Assembly (NCBI GenBank): GCA_050633325.1
Contig: JBOEGH010000005.1
Location: 186,001-250,000, forward strand
DNA: 64,000 nucleotides
Reading direction: 5' to 3'
Source: UBA1672 sp050633325
GTDB lineage: Bacteria > Pseudomonadota > Alphaproteobacteria > Micavibrionales > Micavibrionaceae
A model generated the notes under the pieces. The model did not search any database. It saw only the letters and a list, made by a program, of their open reading frames with translations, and was not told the DNA's origin. The position numbers and the translations under genes were made by a program. Positions 37,947 through 46,559 of the stretch are shown piece after piece (the first letter of the stretch is position 1; each line of letters starts with the position of its first letter).

Positions 37947-38696
37947 TTAAGCGGGATTCTTTTGACCATCAGCCCATTCAAGACCGTACCCGAATGCACG
38001 ATCCATTTCTTCATGTCCCGGAAAATATTCCGTACGATTGGTAAGCTTTATACCACCACGTACATTTTCCAATTCACCAACAGCACATAAAGATAATTTA
38101 TCATCATGGGCATTCAAAGTGACGTATAAATCGCTTTCCCCTGGAACATCGATAACTATTTGTGGGTTTAACTCTGACCAAGTTAAGGCACCTTTGTAGA
38201 TATAAATGTAAACCAAAACGCGCTTTATATCCTTCCACTTTTCGCCGTTAACTAAAAGATATTCATCATCACCTTCAGTATCGCCCGTACGCTCATCGCC
38301 GGAAAGGGATATAAACGGAGGCTCATTAAAATTACCGAATTTTTCACCAAAAGCCTGAATAGAACCGCGAGTCCCATCTTGCATTTCATACAAACAGCCA
38401 ACATCAAGATCAACGCCAATTTTGCGAACTTTCTTGAACCACTTACCAAACATGCCAGAGTTTTCTACACGAATATTATCCCATGCGACACCAATCATAA
38501 AAGATTCAAAACCTTCATCACCTGGAGATATAGCGACACTATCGCCTATATTTGCCAAAAATTCACAATTATCTGGATGGTCACTAGCAACGCGGTAACC
38601 AGCAGCACCAAGAGAAGCACCATGACCAGAGAAATCAACAATACTTTCACTAGCCTGTGTTAACGATGTAACAGAGCAATTTTCTTTTTTAGACAT
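37947..38696 (-). CDS. TerA-like TerD-domain protein
   Basis: A 249-residue protein with a TerD-fold domain of the TerA subtype. The core runs from GDSVAISPGDEGFESFMIGV near residue 50 through WDN, GVDLDVGCLYEMQDGTRG, LSGDERTGDTEGDDEYLLVN near residue 133, and KRVLVYIYIYKGALTW. The first 45 residues are not part of the domain. Acidic residues of the Ca2+ site are in place. As the first gene of the TerA-like / CaCA / TerD run it presumably carries the promoter. TerA-type proteins accompany TerD in Ter stress systems; the exact activity is unknown. TerB, TerC, TerE and TerZ are not present in this window. Confidence 0.87.
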   Translation of the reverse strand: MSKKENCSVTSLTQASESIVDFSGHGASLGAAGYRVASDHPDNCEFLANIGDSVAISPGDEGFESFMIGVAWDNIRVENSGMFGKWFKKVRKIGVDLDVGCLYEMQDGTRGSIQAFGEKFGNFNEPPFISLSGDERTGDTEGDDEYLLVNGEKWKDIKRVLVYIYIYKGALTWSELNPQIVIDVPGESDLYVTLNAHDDKLSLCAVGELENVRGGIKLTNRTEYFPGHEEMDRAFGYGLEWADGQKNPA

Positions 38697-38783
38697 TCAG
38701 ATAATCTTCCCTTTAAAAATAACAACCACCTAGCCATACACAATATCACTACCAGCATAATAAATAAAGATAAGAGATTACCA

Positions 38784-39470
38784 CTATTCAGATACAGGGC
38801 GTTCTGAGATAAGCCTTTTGCGCAACATGACACAATATAACAAGACAAAGTAAAACAAATATAATTCCTGAACTTCACTTCCTCTTACAAACAGTTGGAT
38901 ACCAAACACATCTGCTTTATCTGCAATTTTAAGCGCAAGAAATATTCCCGCTGTCACACTCAATAAACCGGACGGGTAAATAATATTAAAACGTGCAGGT
39001 AATATTGAAGGCTTAACCTTCATTAATAAGGGCATAATTATACCGCCTATTATAACACCAATTTCTAAAATCAACCTTGGCTTTTGATCTAGCCATGATG
39101 ATGTATTATGCAAATTTGTTTCACCCTGATCATTTAACTGATTCCAATAATCGGGCGTTGACCAATTCATTATATGCTGCCCCCAACTAACCTCTTCACC
39201 TGCAACGTAAAAGCAACTAAGAGCAGCTAAACCAATCCAGCCAACCAGCCAAGGATCTCGCCTCACGTTAACCAAACGCAACATTGTCACCGCAGTTATA
39301 AATGCCAAAAATATAATAATAAACTGAACAAATTCGTGAGGGCCGCTTTCAGAATGCATTACAGATAGTGTTTCTTCCGGCAAAGACACCTCTAAACAAA
39401 TCTGCGCGAAAATCACAGATAATGGAATCCATAACCAAAAAAAGGAAAATATATTTTTATTTTTAAACAT
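38784..39470 (-). CDS. Uncharacterised seven-helix membrane protein with GEEVSWGQ motif
   Basis: A 228-residue polytopic inner-membrane protein of unknown function. About seven membrane helices are visible. Between them lies a striking polar block: FYVAGEEVSWGQHIMNWSTP near residue 87, followed by NDQGETNLHNTSSWLDQ near 115. These short polar motifs look like an active or binding site facing one side of the membrane, and I recall similar blocks in unnamed bacterial membrane families. No signal peptide or redox motif. It lies 87 bases upstream of the TerA-like gene on the same strand, so it could be co-transcribed with the ter genes. Function is not inferred. Confidence 0.75.
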   Translation of the reverse strand: MFKNKNIFSFFWLWIPLSVIFAQICLEVSLPEETLSVMHSESGPHEFVQFIIIFLAFITAVTMLRLVNVRRDPWLVGWIGLAALSCFYVAGEEVSWGQHIMNWSTPDYWNQLNDQGETNLHNTSSWLDQKPRLILEIGVIIGGIIMPLLMKVKPSILPARFNIIYPSGLLSVTAGIFLALKIADKADVFGIQLFVRGSEVQELYLFYFVLLYCVMLRKRLISERPVSE

Positions 39471-39570
39471 CGAATAAAGTCTCTTGAAAACAAACTATAA
39501 TCGTTACAAACTCTTACCGATATTGTCAATCTAGACTTGTAAAGTGCATTAAATATAACCGTCACATAAA

Positions 39571-39600
39571 CAAGCATTAACAAGCATTAACAAGCATTAA
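39571..39600. repeat. Three tandem copies of a 10-bp repeat
   Basis: CAAGCATTAA is repeated three times without change, ending 43 bases before the metallo-hydrolase ATG. The copies place TTAAC once per helical turn, which could be a cooperative protein-binding site. It may equally be simple slippage. Confidence 0.8.
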
Positions 39601-39643
39601 CAATAAGAAATAACATTGAACAACCTAAGAAAGCACAAGTAAA

Positions 39644-40531
39644 ATGAAATACAGCCCTCTGATTATTTTAACATTATGTGTATCTGCATTATCCGCAAAC
39701 GCACAAGATAGTGATGTAAAAACCAGCAATATAAAAAACGATATCCACCTACTAGTCAGCCCCCAAGGCGGTAACGTTGTGGTTTCAACAGGTGAAGATG
39801 GAACTTTTCTTATCGACGACCAGCTAACAGGGCGCAGTGAAATAATAAAAGTAGAAGCAAAAAAGATAAACGATCAAAACATAAAGTTTATTCTTAATAC
39901 GCATTACCATTTTGACCATACAGGTGGTAATGAATATTTTGGCGAAAATGACGCCGTAATTATTGCACATGACAGCGTAAGAAAACGCCTTAGCACAAAG
40001 CAATTCATTACTCACTTTGGTAAAGAAATGCTTCCTCTTTCTAAAGATGGGTTACCCAAAGTCACATTTTCAAAAGACACAACATTACATTACAATAATG
40101 AGGAAATTAAAATAATACATTTTCCAAAGGCACACACCGATGGTGATGTTATCGCGCACTTTGCAAATTCTAATGTTATCGTTGCTGGTGACCTGATATT
40201 TAACGGTATGTATCCATTTATAGACACAGAACATGGCGGATCTATTAACGGCCTGCTCAGCGCACATGAGAAGCTACTATCAATGTCTGATGATGAAACT
40301 ATCATAATTCCCGGCCATGGTGATCCAATGACCAAAAACGATCTAAAATCATACTATAAAAATCTGAAAAAGATCACAGACAGTATAAAAACTGCCATAG
40401 CAGAGAATAGAACTCTGGAGCAAACAATTGCAGCAAAACCAACTAAAGAGTTCGATGTAACCATGGGTAATGGCGTAGTAAAGCCAGATGCTTTTACATC
40501 TATATTATACAATGACTTAGTTGCAAAGTAA
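39644..40531 (+). CDS. Secreted metallo-beta-lactamase-fold hydrolase
   Basis: A 295-residue protein with a signal peptide (cleavage after ANA near residue 20) and the MBL fold. The Zn site is complete: HYHFDHTGG near residue 87 (H-x-H-x-D-H), the downstream His in AHTDGDVI near 164, the bridging Asp in VAGDLIFNG, and the final His in PGHGDPM. The fold resembles subclass B3-like and other periplasmic MBL hydrolases; beta-lactam hydrolysis cannot be assumed. It is monocistronic, with a 10-bp tandem repeat upstream and a hairpin terminator downstream. The physiological substrate is unknown. Confidence 0.88.
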   Translation: MKYSPLIILTLCVSALSANAQDSDVKTSNIKNDIHLLVSPQGGNVVVSTGEDGTFLIDDQLTGRSEIIKVEAKKINDQNIKFILNTHYHFDHTGGNEYFGENDAVIIAHDSVRKRLSTKQFITHFGKEMLPLSKDGLPKVTFSKDTTLHYNNEEIKIIHFPKAHTDGDVIAHFANSNVIVAGDLIFNGMYPFIDTEHGGSINGLLSAHEKLLSMSDDETIIIPGHGDPMTKNDLKSYYKNLKKITDSIKTAIAENRTLEQTIAAKPTKEFDVTMGNGVVKPDAFTSILYNDLVAK

Positions 40532-40546
40532 CACTAACTAAAAGAT

Positions 40547-40573
40547 GGCTGGCTTAATTAATGCCAGCCTCTT
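40547..40573. terminator. Bidirectional terminator between MBL hydrolase and ccoS
   Basis: GGCTGGC (40547-40553), a nine-base AT-only loop, and GCCAGCC (40563-40569) form a perfect seven-pair stem. On the minus strand it is followed by ATCTTTT, on the plus strand by TCTT. It can serve both converging transcripts, ending the cbb3 operon and the hydrolase gene. Confidence 0.8.
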
Positions 40574-40575
40574 AA

Positions 40576-40743
40576 CTAATCTGTTCGATCATCTTCAGGC
40601 GCTTTATCGTTATCAAATAATATACGATGCGCAGCTCCATCCAAATCATCATACTGACCTGACTTCAGACTCCATATGAACGCCACCAGACCAATTAAGC
40701 CTAGAAGTAACGCGATTGGAATAAGGTAAATTAAAACGCTCAT
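40576..40743 (-). CDS. ccoS: cbb3 oxidase assembly protein CcoS
   Basis: A 55-residue single-helix membrane protein needed to mature cbb3 oxidase. The sequence starts MSVLIYLIPIALLLGLIGLV, a membrane helix, then AFIWSLKSGQYDDLDGAAHR and ILFDN. This SGQYDDLDGAAxRIL block is diagnostic of CcoS. The frame was read directly from the minus strand. The ATG overlaps the ccoI TGA by four bases, and the gene ends three bases before the terminator stem. It is the last gene of the cbb3 operon. Confidence 0.95.
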   Translation of the reverse strand: MSVLIYLIPIALLLGLIGLVAFIWSLKSGQYDDLDGAAHRILFDNDKAPEDDRTD

Positions 40744-42956
40744 ATTTTGAACCTTAACCTAAAAGAATTGGCAATTACAATCAAAGAAGACCCCGACATT
40801 GCAAGAGCAGCAATCAAAGGAGTTACAAACCCACCCAAAGCCAATGGAACGGCAACAGCATTATAAAGAACAGCCAATGCAAAGTTATGCTTCACCAATG
40901 TTTGCGTCAGGCAAGACACTTTATATGTTTGGTATACTGGTGAGAATTTATCACCCATAAATATGATATCCGCAGCATTCTGCGCCATATCAATTGCACT
41001 TCCCGGCGCCATAGATACATCAGCCCCCGCCAAAACAGGCGCATCATTAAGTCCGTCACCAACCATCATTACTTTTCGGCCTTCGTTGCGCAACTCTTCC
41101 AGAACTTCAAATTTTTGCGTCGGAGTTTTCTCCGCATATATTGTGTCTATACCGCACTCACTTGCAATTTTGTTAACAACAGAGGAGCGATCACCAGACA
41201 ACATAATAACCTGCAATCCATCATTTTGAAATTGCGTTACTATTTCCTTGGCATCATCACGAAGGTTATCAGTAAATTCGAATACAATGCTATCCTCTCC
41301 CTCTATACTAAGCCAAATCTCAAGATTTTCTGATATATCGGCATCCCGGTCGCCACAATAAGAACGGCTTCCCAATTTTATTTCTTTACCATCATATAAC
41401 CCTGAAAGCCCCTTACCTGCGTGCTCTTGGACATTATCGATATCTATCAATTTACCACTATATGCTTCACTTAACGCATTTGATAAAGGGTGAGTACTAT
41501 ATGCCGCGAGCGATGACGCTATTTGCATCATATCACCATTATAGCTACCGAATAATGCCGGACGACCAAGGGTTAGAGTCCCAGTCTTATCAAGTAAAAT
41601 CGTGTCTATACACGCCAATCTTTCTAACGCATCACCTGATTTAACCAGAATAGATGACTTCATAAGGCGACCGCTTGCCAGAACTTGCACAACAGGAACG
41701 GCCAGACCCAATGCACATGGGCAAGTGATAATCAAAACAGTAATAGAGATCATCAAGGAATCTTGCCACTGCAAACCGCCGAAAAACCACCAACCGATAA
41801 ATGCTACCAATGCGCAACTATGAACAACGGGGGTATAGAGTTGCGCCGCCTTATCTGCCAAACGTACGTACCGTGCTTGACCTTGGCCTGCCTTTTCCAT
41901 CAGGCGCACAATATCACTAAGCAAAGAATTATCCGCAACCTTTAACACCTTCACCGTTACAGGCGCACCAATATTCATCGTTCCTGCGAAAACTTCTGTA
42001 TCTATAGATACTTCACGCGGCAAAGTTTCACCAGTAACCAAAGAGGTATCAACCTCACTAATACCCTCAATTACAACACCATCAACAGGAAATTTTTCAC
42101 CTGCAGAAACACGTACAATCATTCCTTCTTGTAAATCGCGTATCATAACGCGACGCACACTTCCGGAATCTACAACATTGGCAAATCCGCTCAATGTACT
42201 TAATAAATCCGTAGCAGTAGATCTGGCGTTTTTACGTGCACGAAAATCTAAATACCGGCCAACCAATAAGAAAAACATTAACATCACAGCAGAGTCAAAA
42301 TACACATGCTCACCATGGTTAATTGTTTCAGACAAGCTCATACCACCTGCTAAAAACAAAGCAAGCGAAATTGGAACATCCATATTAGTATGCCCTGATT
42401 TCAATGCTTTAATAGCCGATCGAAAAAAAGGACGGCCTGAGAATAAAATGGTTGGCAATGCGATTACCGCAGATATCCAATGCATGAAATCACGTGTTGC
42501 AACCCCCATAGTATCAGAAGATGTGCTCCACACACCGACAGATAATAACATAACATTACCCATCGCAAAGCCTGCTACGCCAAGGCAAAGAAGTAAGAAT
42601 TTTTCTTGTGCTTTGGTTTCGTCTTTTTCCACTTCAGGATCATAAGGGTTAACGCTGTAACCTAAAGACTCAACAGTTTTGACAAATCCATTTGCAAGCT
42701 GCGCATCACCTTCCCACACCATAGACAATCTACGAGTAGAAAAGTTCAAACGCGCAGTTTTAATAGATTCATCAACCGATAGAGATGATTCAATTTTCTG
42801 AATACAAGCCGCACAATATACGCCACTGACCAAGACAGATAATTCATACAAACCATCAGATCTTTTATCAACAAGGCTTTCATATCCTGCATCTGCTTTA
42901 TAGGAATCTACTTCTTCATAAAGTCGTAGCTCGTCTGAAATTCCTTGTTGTCCCAT
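40740..42956 (-). CDS. ccoI: Copper-translocating P-type ATPase for cbb3 assembly
   Basis: CcoI exports Cu+ across the inner membrane for insertion into the CuB site of CcoN. The 738-residue protein has an N-terminal heavy-metal domain with CAAC near residue 49, eight membrane helices, the CPC ion-binding motif (TCPCALGLAVP) near 411, the phosphorylation site DKTGTLTLG near 452, and the hinge MVGDGLNDAPVLAGADV. The ATG at 42956 was chosen because GAAGGT lies a few bases upstream, whereas the in-frame ATG at 42980 has no ribosome site. Even so the gene starts 49 bases inside ccoH, an unusually long same-strand overlap. It is followed by ccoS with a 4-base overlap. Confidence 0.94.
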   Translation of the reverse strand: MGQQGISDELRLYEEVDSYKADAGYESLVDKRSDGLYELSVLVSGVYCAACIQKIESSLSVDESIKTARLNFSTRRLSMVWEGDAQLANGFVKTVESLGYSVNPYDPEVEKDETKAQEKFLLLCLGVAGFAMGNVMLLSVGVWSTSSDTMGVATRDFMHWISAVIALPTILFSGRPFFRSAIKALKSGHTNMDVPISLALFLAGGMSLSETINHGEHVYFDSAVMLMFFLLVGRYLDFRARKNARSTATDLLSTLSGFANVVDSGSVRRVMIRDLQEGMIVRVSAGEKFPVDGVVIEGISEVDTSLVTGETLPREVSIDTEVFAGTMNIGAPVTVKVLKVADNSLLSDIVRLMEKAGQGQARYVRLADKAAQLYTPVVHSCALVAFIGWWFFGGLQWQDSLMISITVLIITCPCALGLAVPVVQVLASGRLMKSSILVKSGDALERLACIDTILLDKTGTLTLGRPALFGSYNGDMMQIASSLAAYSTHPLSNALSEAYSGKLIDIDNVQEHAGKGLSGLYDGKEIKLGSRSYCGDRDADISENLEIWLSIEGEDSIVFEFTDNLRDDAKEIVTQFQNDGLQVIMLSGDRSSVVNKIASECGIDTIYAEKTPTQKFEVLEELRNEGRKVMMVGDGLNDAPVLAGADVSMAPGSAIDMAQNAADIIFMGDKFSPVYQTYKVSCLTQTLVKHNFALAVLYNAVAVPLALGGFVTPLIAALAMSGSSLIVIANSFRLRFKI

Positions 42957-43357
42957 GTTACCTTCAAATTTGCTGTCCATATACCAGACATAGGAAGATT
43001 AAGCTTTGCCTCATACACACCATTTCCTATATGTGGCAATTCTACATTAAAATCACTACCATCTTTAACAGACCTTATGATACGTGCCACAACCAAAGAA
43101 TCATGCATCGGCAGCTCCCAACGCAAAACCCCATCATTATAAGACACCTTATGGTCTATATCTGGCTGAGATTTAGCCTTTTTTAATGTGTCATTAAAAG
43201 CCAAACCCTTTTCATACGGGTTTTTCACAACGACACCACTATGGCTATCCAGTGCAACATAAATAAAAATACTATTAACGATTATAATAAGTACAAAAAA
43301 CGCGAAAAAGCACAGAAACACAAATCTACCGTCAGATTTTTTATTAACGCCACCCAT
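42908..43357 (-). CDS. ccoH: cbb3 oxidase accessory protein FixH/CcoH
   Basis: A 149-residue membrane-anchored assembly factor that stabilises the cbb3 complex. A single N-terminal helix (about residues 12-34) is followed by a periplasmic beta-rich domain with KNPYEKGLAFNDTLKKAKSQ near residue 41, the family's NYY/NPYxxGL-type motif, and IWTANLKVTWDNKEFQTSYD near the C-terminus. It begins two bases after ccoG and its 3' end overlaps the ccoI start region by 49 bases. Confidence 0.92.
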   Translation of the reverse strand: MGGVNKKSDGRFVFLCFFAFFVLIIIVNSIFIYVALDSHSGVVVKNPYEKGLAFNDTLKKAKSQPDIDHKVSYNDGVLRWELPMHDSLVVARIIRSVKDGSDFNVELPHIGNGVYEAKLNLPMSGIWTANLKVTWDNKEFQTSYDFMKK

Positions 43358-43359
43358 AT

Positions 43360-44778
43360 CTATTCTCTACCACTTATAAACACAGCATCATAACTGTCTT
43401 CCACTTCACCATCACTAAGTGTAAATACAATATCACGCGGTGATGCCGGCTCTACATTTGCACTAACAAAAACATGGTAAGACCCTACACTATCTGCAGG
43501 CACATACAGACTGTTAGAATCAATTTTTCCTGCTGCTTTTACCTGAATAGTGGCATCACTCAAACCATCTAAAGATAATTTATAAGTCCTATGATCATGA
43601 GTTTTGTTCAGTATTTTAATAACATAACCATTGCGAATATTACCATCGGATAATTGAACAAACAGCGGATTACGGTCATGTAAAACATGAAGCTCTACAG
43701 GATCACGCATTATCAGTGAAGCAAGCATCACGCCACCTACAACTGCTAAAATACACGCATAATATAGAGTACGAATTCGTAACAGCTTAAACTTCTCTTT
43801 ACCGCCCTTAACCTCTGCTTCCATATGATTGATAGTGTCATAACGAATAAGGCCCAAAGGTCTGTCAATTTTTTCCATGATATTGTTACAAGCATCAACA
43901 CAAAGGCCACAGGCAATACACTCCATCTGCAAACCATTGCGAATATCAATGCCGGTTGGACAAACTTGAACGCAAGCACTGCAATCTATACAGTCGCCAC
44001 GCCCTTCCCAACTAGTGCCTTTTTTATGCTTGCCGCGCTTTTCACCACGCTTTTCATCATAGCCGATGACAAGGGTATCACGATCAAACATTGCTGATTG
44101 AAACCGTGCATATGGGCACATATACATGCAGACTTGCTCACGCGCGAAACCAGCCATAAGGTATGTGCTAAAGGTTAAACCACCTATGAAAATCAAAACA
44201 GTAGTTGATACATCAAGCTCAAAAAAACTGCGCACCAATGTTGGCGCGTCATTAAAATATAAAACAAACGAACCCGCAGTACACCATCCGATAACAATCC
44301 AAATAAAATGGGTTATTCCGATTTTACGTATTTTGTCTAATGTCCACGGAGATTCATGCAACTTCTTACGTGCATTCCGATCACCTTGAACAATACGCTC
44401 AACCCAAACGAACAAATCCGTCCAAACAGTTTGCGGACAAACATAACCGCACCAAACGCGACCAAATAAACTGGTAACGAAAAACAGGGCAATCGCCGCA
44501 AGAATAAGAATACCTGTAAATACATATACCTCTTGTGGCCAGATCTCAATCCAAAACCAATAAGCACGCGCATTCTCTAAATCAATTAAGACTGCCTGAT
44601 TAGGGGCATTAGGGCCACGATCCCAACGTATAAACGGCGTTAGATAATAAATCCCGAGGGTAATAACCATCGCGATCCATTTAAAAGTACGGTATCTGCC
44701 AAAAACCCTCTTTGGATAAATTTTTTCTTGTTTAGCAAAATATTGAACGCCCTGCAGATTATTGTTCGCCTGCCCCAT
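43360..44778 (-). CDS. ccoG: Cytochrome c oxidase accessory protein CcoG (ferredoxin-like)
   Basis: A polytopic membrane protein with two [4Fe-4S] clusters that reduces Cu2+ during cbb3 assembly. I use the ATG at 44778, giving 472 residues, because AGAGGA stands eight bases upstream; a GTG further up (44802) lacks a ribosome site. The gene starts 20 bases inside ccoP. Visible are five membrane helices in the first 200 residues and the conserved WCGYVCPQTVWTDLFVWVER. The cluster cysteines are CIDCSACVQVCP and CIACGLCVDACN near residues 270-305. A C-terminal periplasmic Ig-like domain follows the last helix. Confidence 0.95.
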   Translation of the reverse strand: MGQANNNLQGVQYFAKQEKIYPKRVFGRYRTFKWIAMVITLGIYYLTPFIRWDRGPNAPNQAVLIDLENARAYWFWIEIWPQEVYVFTGILILAAIALFFVTSLFGRVWCGYVCPQTVWTDLFVWVERIVQGDRNARKKLHESPWTLDKIRKIGITHFIWIVIGWCTAGSFVLYFNDAPTLVRSFFELDVSTTVLIFIGGLTFSTYLMAGFAREQVCMYMCPYARFQSAMFDRDTLVIGYDEKRGEKRGKHKKGTSWEGRGDCIDCSACVQVCPTGIDIRNGLQMECIACGLCVDACNNIMEKIDRPLGLIRYDTINHMEAEVKGGKEKFKLLRIRTLYYACILAVVGGVMLASLIMRDPVELHVLHDRNPLFVQLSDGNIRNGYVIKILNKTHDHRTYKLSLDGLSDATIQVKAAGKIDSNSLYVPADSVGSYHVFVSANVEPASPRDIVFTLSDGEVEDSYDAVFISGRE

Positions 44779-45667
44779 ATTCAGTATCCTCTTCTCCACC
44801 ACCTAATTGATGTAAAAACACAGTCAATTGTTTCAGAGTATTTTCATCCAAACGAGTTCCCCATGCAGGCATCATTCCTGCGCGCGAATTAAACACCGTT
44901 GTATAGATAGAATCACGATCACCGCCATATAACCAAATTTTATCTGTTAGGTTAGGCGCGCCAAACTCCTTTAAACCTTTGCCATCTTCACCATGACATG
45001 AGGCACATTGTTGCTTAAATATTACTTTACCTTGCACCTCATGGCCATGAGTTTTACCTCCGGACATACTCAAAACATAATCAACAACAGAGTCAATTTC
45101 GTCACGTTTAAGCAATCCATCCTTACCAAAGGCAGGCATCTGTGATTGGCGAGTATCAAAACTTCCTTTAACACGAATACCGTACTTAATAGTTTGATGA
45201 ATATCGGATAGCTGACCACCCCATATCCAATCATCATCATTTAAGTTAGGATATCCCGGCGCACCCGCACCACCAGTACCATGACATGTAGCACAATTAT
45301 CTTTAAATACAGACGCACCACCAGCCATCGCAAAGGCATACAGCTCTTCATCATTCATAATATCTTTAAATGATGCATCCTCAAAACGATCAAGGTAAAC
45401 GCGCTGACGCTCTACTATTTCATTTTGATTTGCCTCAAGCTCATTAAACTGTGTGTATGAACCAGTTCCCTCTGTGCTTCCGCTCAAAGTTGGCCACGCC
45501 GGATAAACGACCCAATACCAAACAGACCAAATTATCGAAACATATAATATCCAAAGCCACCAACGTGGCAATGGATTATTCAACTCTCTCAGGCCATCCC
45601 ATTCATGCCCCGTAGTTTCAATACCTGTGACTTCATCAACTACTTTATTCTTTTGATCGTCGCTCAT
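44759..45667 (-). CDS. ccoP: cbb3 oxidase diheme subunit CcoP
   Basis: CcoP passes electrons from cytochrome c to CcoO. The 302-residue subunit has a membrane helix (about 35-55, WWLWILYVSIIWSVWYWVVY), then two periplasmic cytochrome c domains. The first has CATCHGTGG near residue 125 and the second CASCHGEDG near 220. Methionine ligands are in SQMPAFG and GMMPAWG. The start overlaps the ccoQ stop by four bases. An acidic C-terminal tail ends just inside the start of ccoG. Confidence 0.96.
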   Translation of the reverse strand: MSDDQKNKVVDEVTGIETTGHEWDGLRELNNPLPRWWLWILYVSIIWSVWYWVVYPAWPTLSGSTEGTGSYTQFNELEANQNEIVERQRVYLDRFEDASFKDIMNDEELYAFAMAGGASVFKDNCATCHGTGGAGAPGYPNLNDDDWIWGGQLSDIHQTIKYGIRVKGSFDTRQSQMPAFGKDGLLKRDEIDSVVDYVLSMSGGKTHGHEVQGKVIFKQQCASCHGEDGKGLKEFGAPNLTDKIWLYGGDRDSIYTTVFNSRAGMMPAWGTRLDENTLKQLTVFLHQLGGGEEDTEYGAGEQ

Positions 45668-45819
45668 TCTTCGCCCTCCTGAAAAGGAATATTACCATGT
45701 TCTTTATAGGTTTTTTTCGCACCCGGACGTAATGTCCATAACAATATGCCACAGAAAAAAACAAAGAAAAAAATCAGCCCAACAAGACCAAAATCAGCAC
45801 TAGCAAATATCTGCTTCAT
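45664..45819 (-). CDS. ccoQ: cbb3 oxidase small subunit CcoQ
   Basis: A 51-residue single-helix membrane subunit that stabilises the cbb3 complex. Read from the minus strand: FGLVGLIFFFVFFCGILLWT forms the helix, followed by LRPGAKKTYKEHGNIPFQEG. The R-P-G-x-K-x-x-Y block and the closing IPF are typical of FixQ/CcoQ. It overlaps ccoO and ccoP by four bases each, placing it exactly where CcoQ is expected. Confidence 0.95.
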   Translation of the reverse strand: MKQIFASADFGLVGLIFFFVFFCGILLWTLRPGAKKTYKEHGNIPFQEGEE

Positions 45820-46559
45820 TCCGCGTCTCCCTCTACATTTTTCGCAGCAGAGAAATCAACCATAGTTCCCAAAACCTGTAAATAAGCAACAAGTGCATCC
45901 ATCTCGGATATCATATTAGGGTTACCATCAAAGTCACGCGCATTAACATCCGCACCATAGCGCTCTTGTAAACCGGCAATGTCTGTTCTTTCCTCACCGG
46001 TTGCCTGCACCACAGCATCTTTTTCTGCCCATTCAATCATCTCATCAGTATATGGAACACCTAAAGTACGTAGAGTTTTAAAGTGACGATCAAGGTCGTG
46101 AATTTTAGCACCATTATTTAATAAGAAGCCATATGAAGGCATAACAGATTCAGGGACTAAATCTCTTGGCTCTTTTAAATGTGCAACATGCCATTCATCA
46201 GAGTATTTACCGCCAACACGCGCCAAATCCGGCCCTGTACGTTTTGATCCCCAAAGAAACGGATAGTCATACATACTCTCAGCAGCCAAAGAATAATGTC
46301 CGTAACGCACAACTTCATCACGAAGCGGACGAATATGTTGAGAGTGACACGACGTACAATTCTCTCTTATATAAATATTCTGTCCTGCTAACTCTAATGG
46401 AGTATATGGTCGCATTCCCTCTACCGGCTCAATCACCGTTTCCATACGAAACAACGGTACAATTTCAACCAAGCCACCAATTGAAACCACTAGAATTGTA
46501 AGTCCCAGCAATACTAGGGAATTACGCTCTAGCTTTGCATGTTTATCCATCAAGCTCAT
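45816..46559 (-). CDS. ccoO: cbb3 oxidase monoheme subunit CcoO
   Basis: A membrane-anchored c-type cytochrome that hands electrons to the CcoN active site. The 247-residue protein has an N-terminal helix (about 13-35) and a heme c site CTSCHSQHIRPLRDEVVRYG near residue 70. The sequence continues with YDYPFLWGSKRTGPDLARVG, characteristic of CcoO, and the Met ligand region VPESVMPSYGFL. It overlaps ccoN and ccoQ by four bases each, so all structural genes are translationally coupled. Confidence 0.96.
   Translation of the reverse strand: MSLMDKHAKLERNSLVLLGLTILVVSIGGLVEIVPLFRMETVIEPVEGMRPYTPLELAGQNIYIRENCTSCHSQHIRPLRDEVVRYGHYSLAAESMYDYPFLWGSKRTGPDLARVGGKYSDEWHVAHLKEPRDLVPESVMPSYGFLLNNGAKIHDLDRHFKTLRTLGVPYTDEMIEWAEKDAVVQATGEERTDIAGLQERYGADVNARDFDGNPNMISEMDALVAYLQVLGTMVDFSAAKNVEGDAE

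Noticed and set aside
42178..42645. A 155-codon open frame on the plus strand
   Set aside because: It is antisense to ccoI, whose motifs are continuous through the region.
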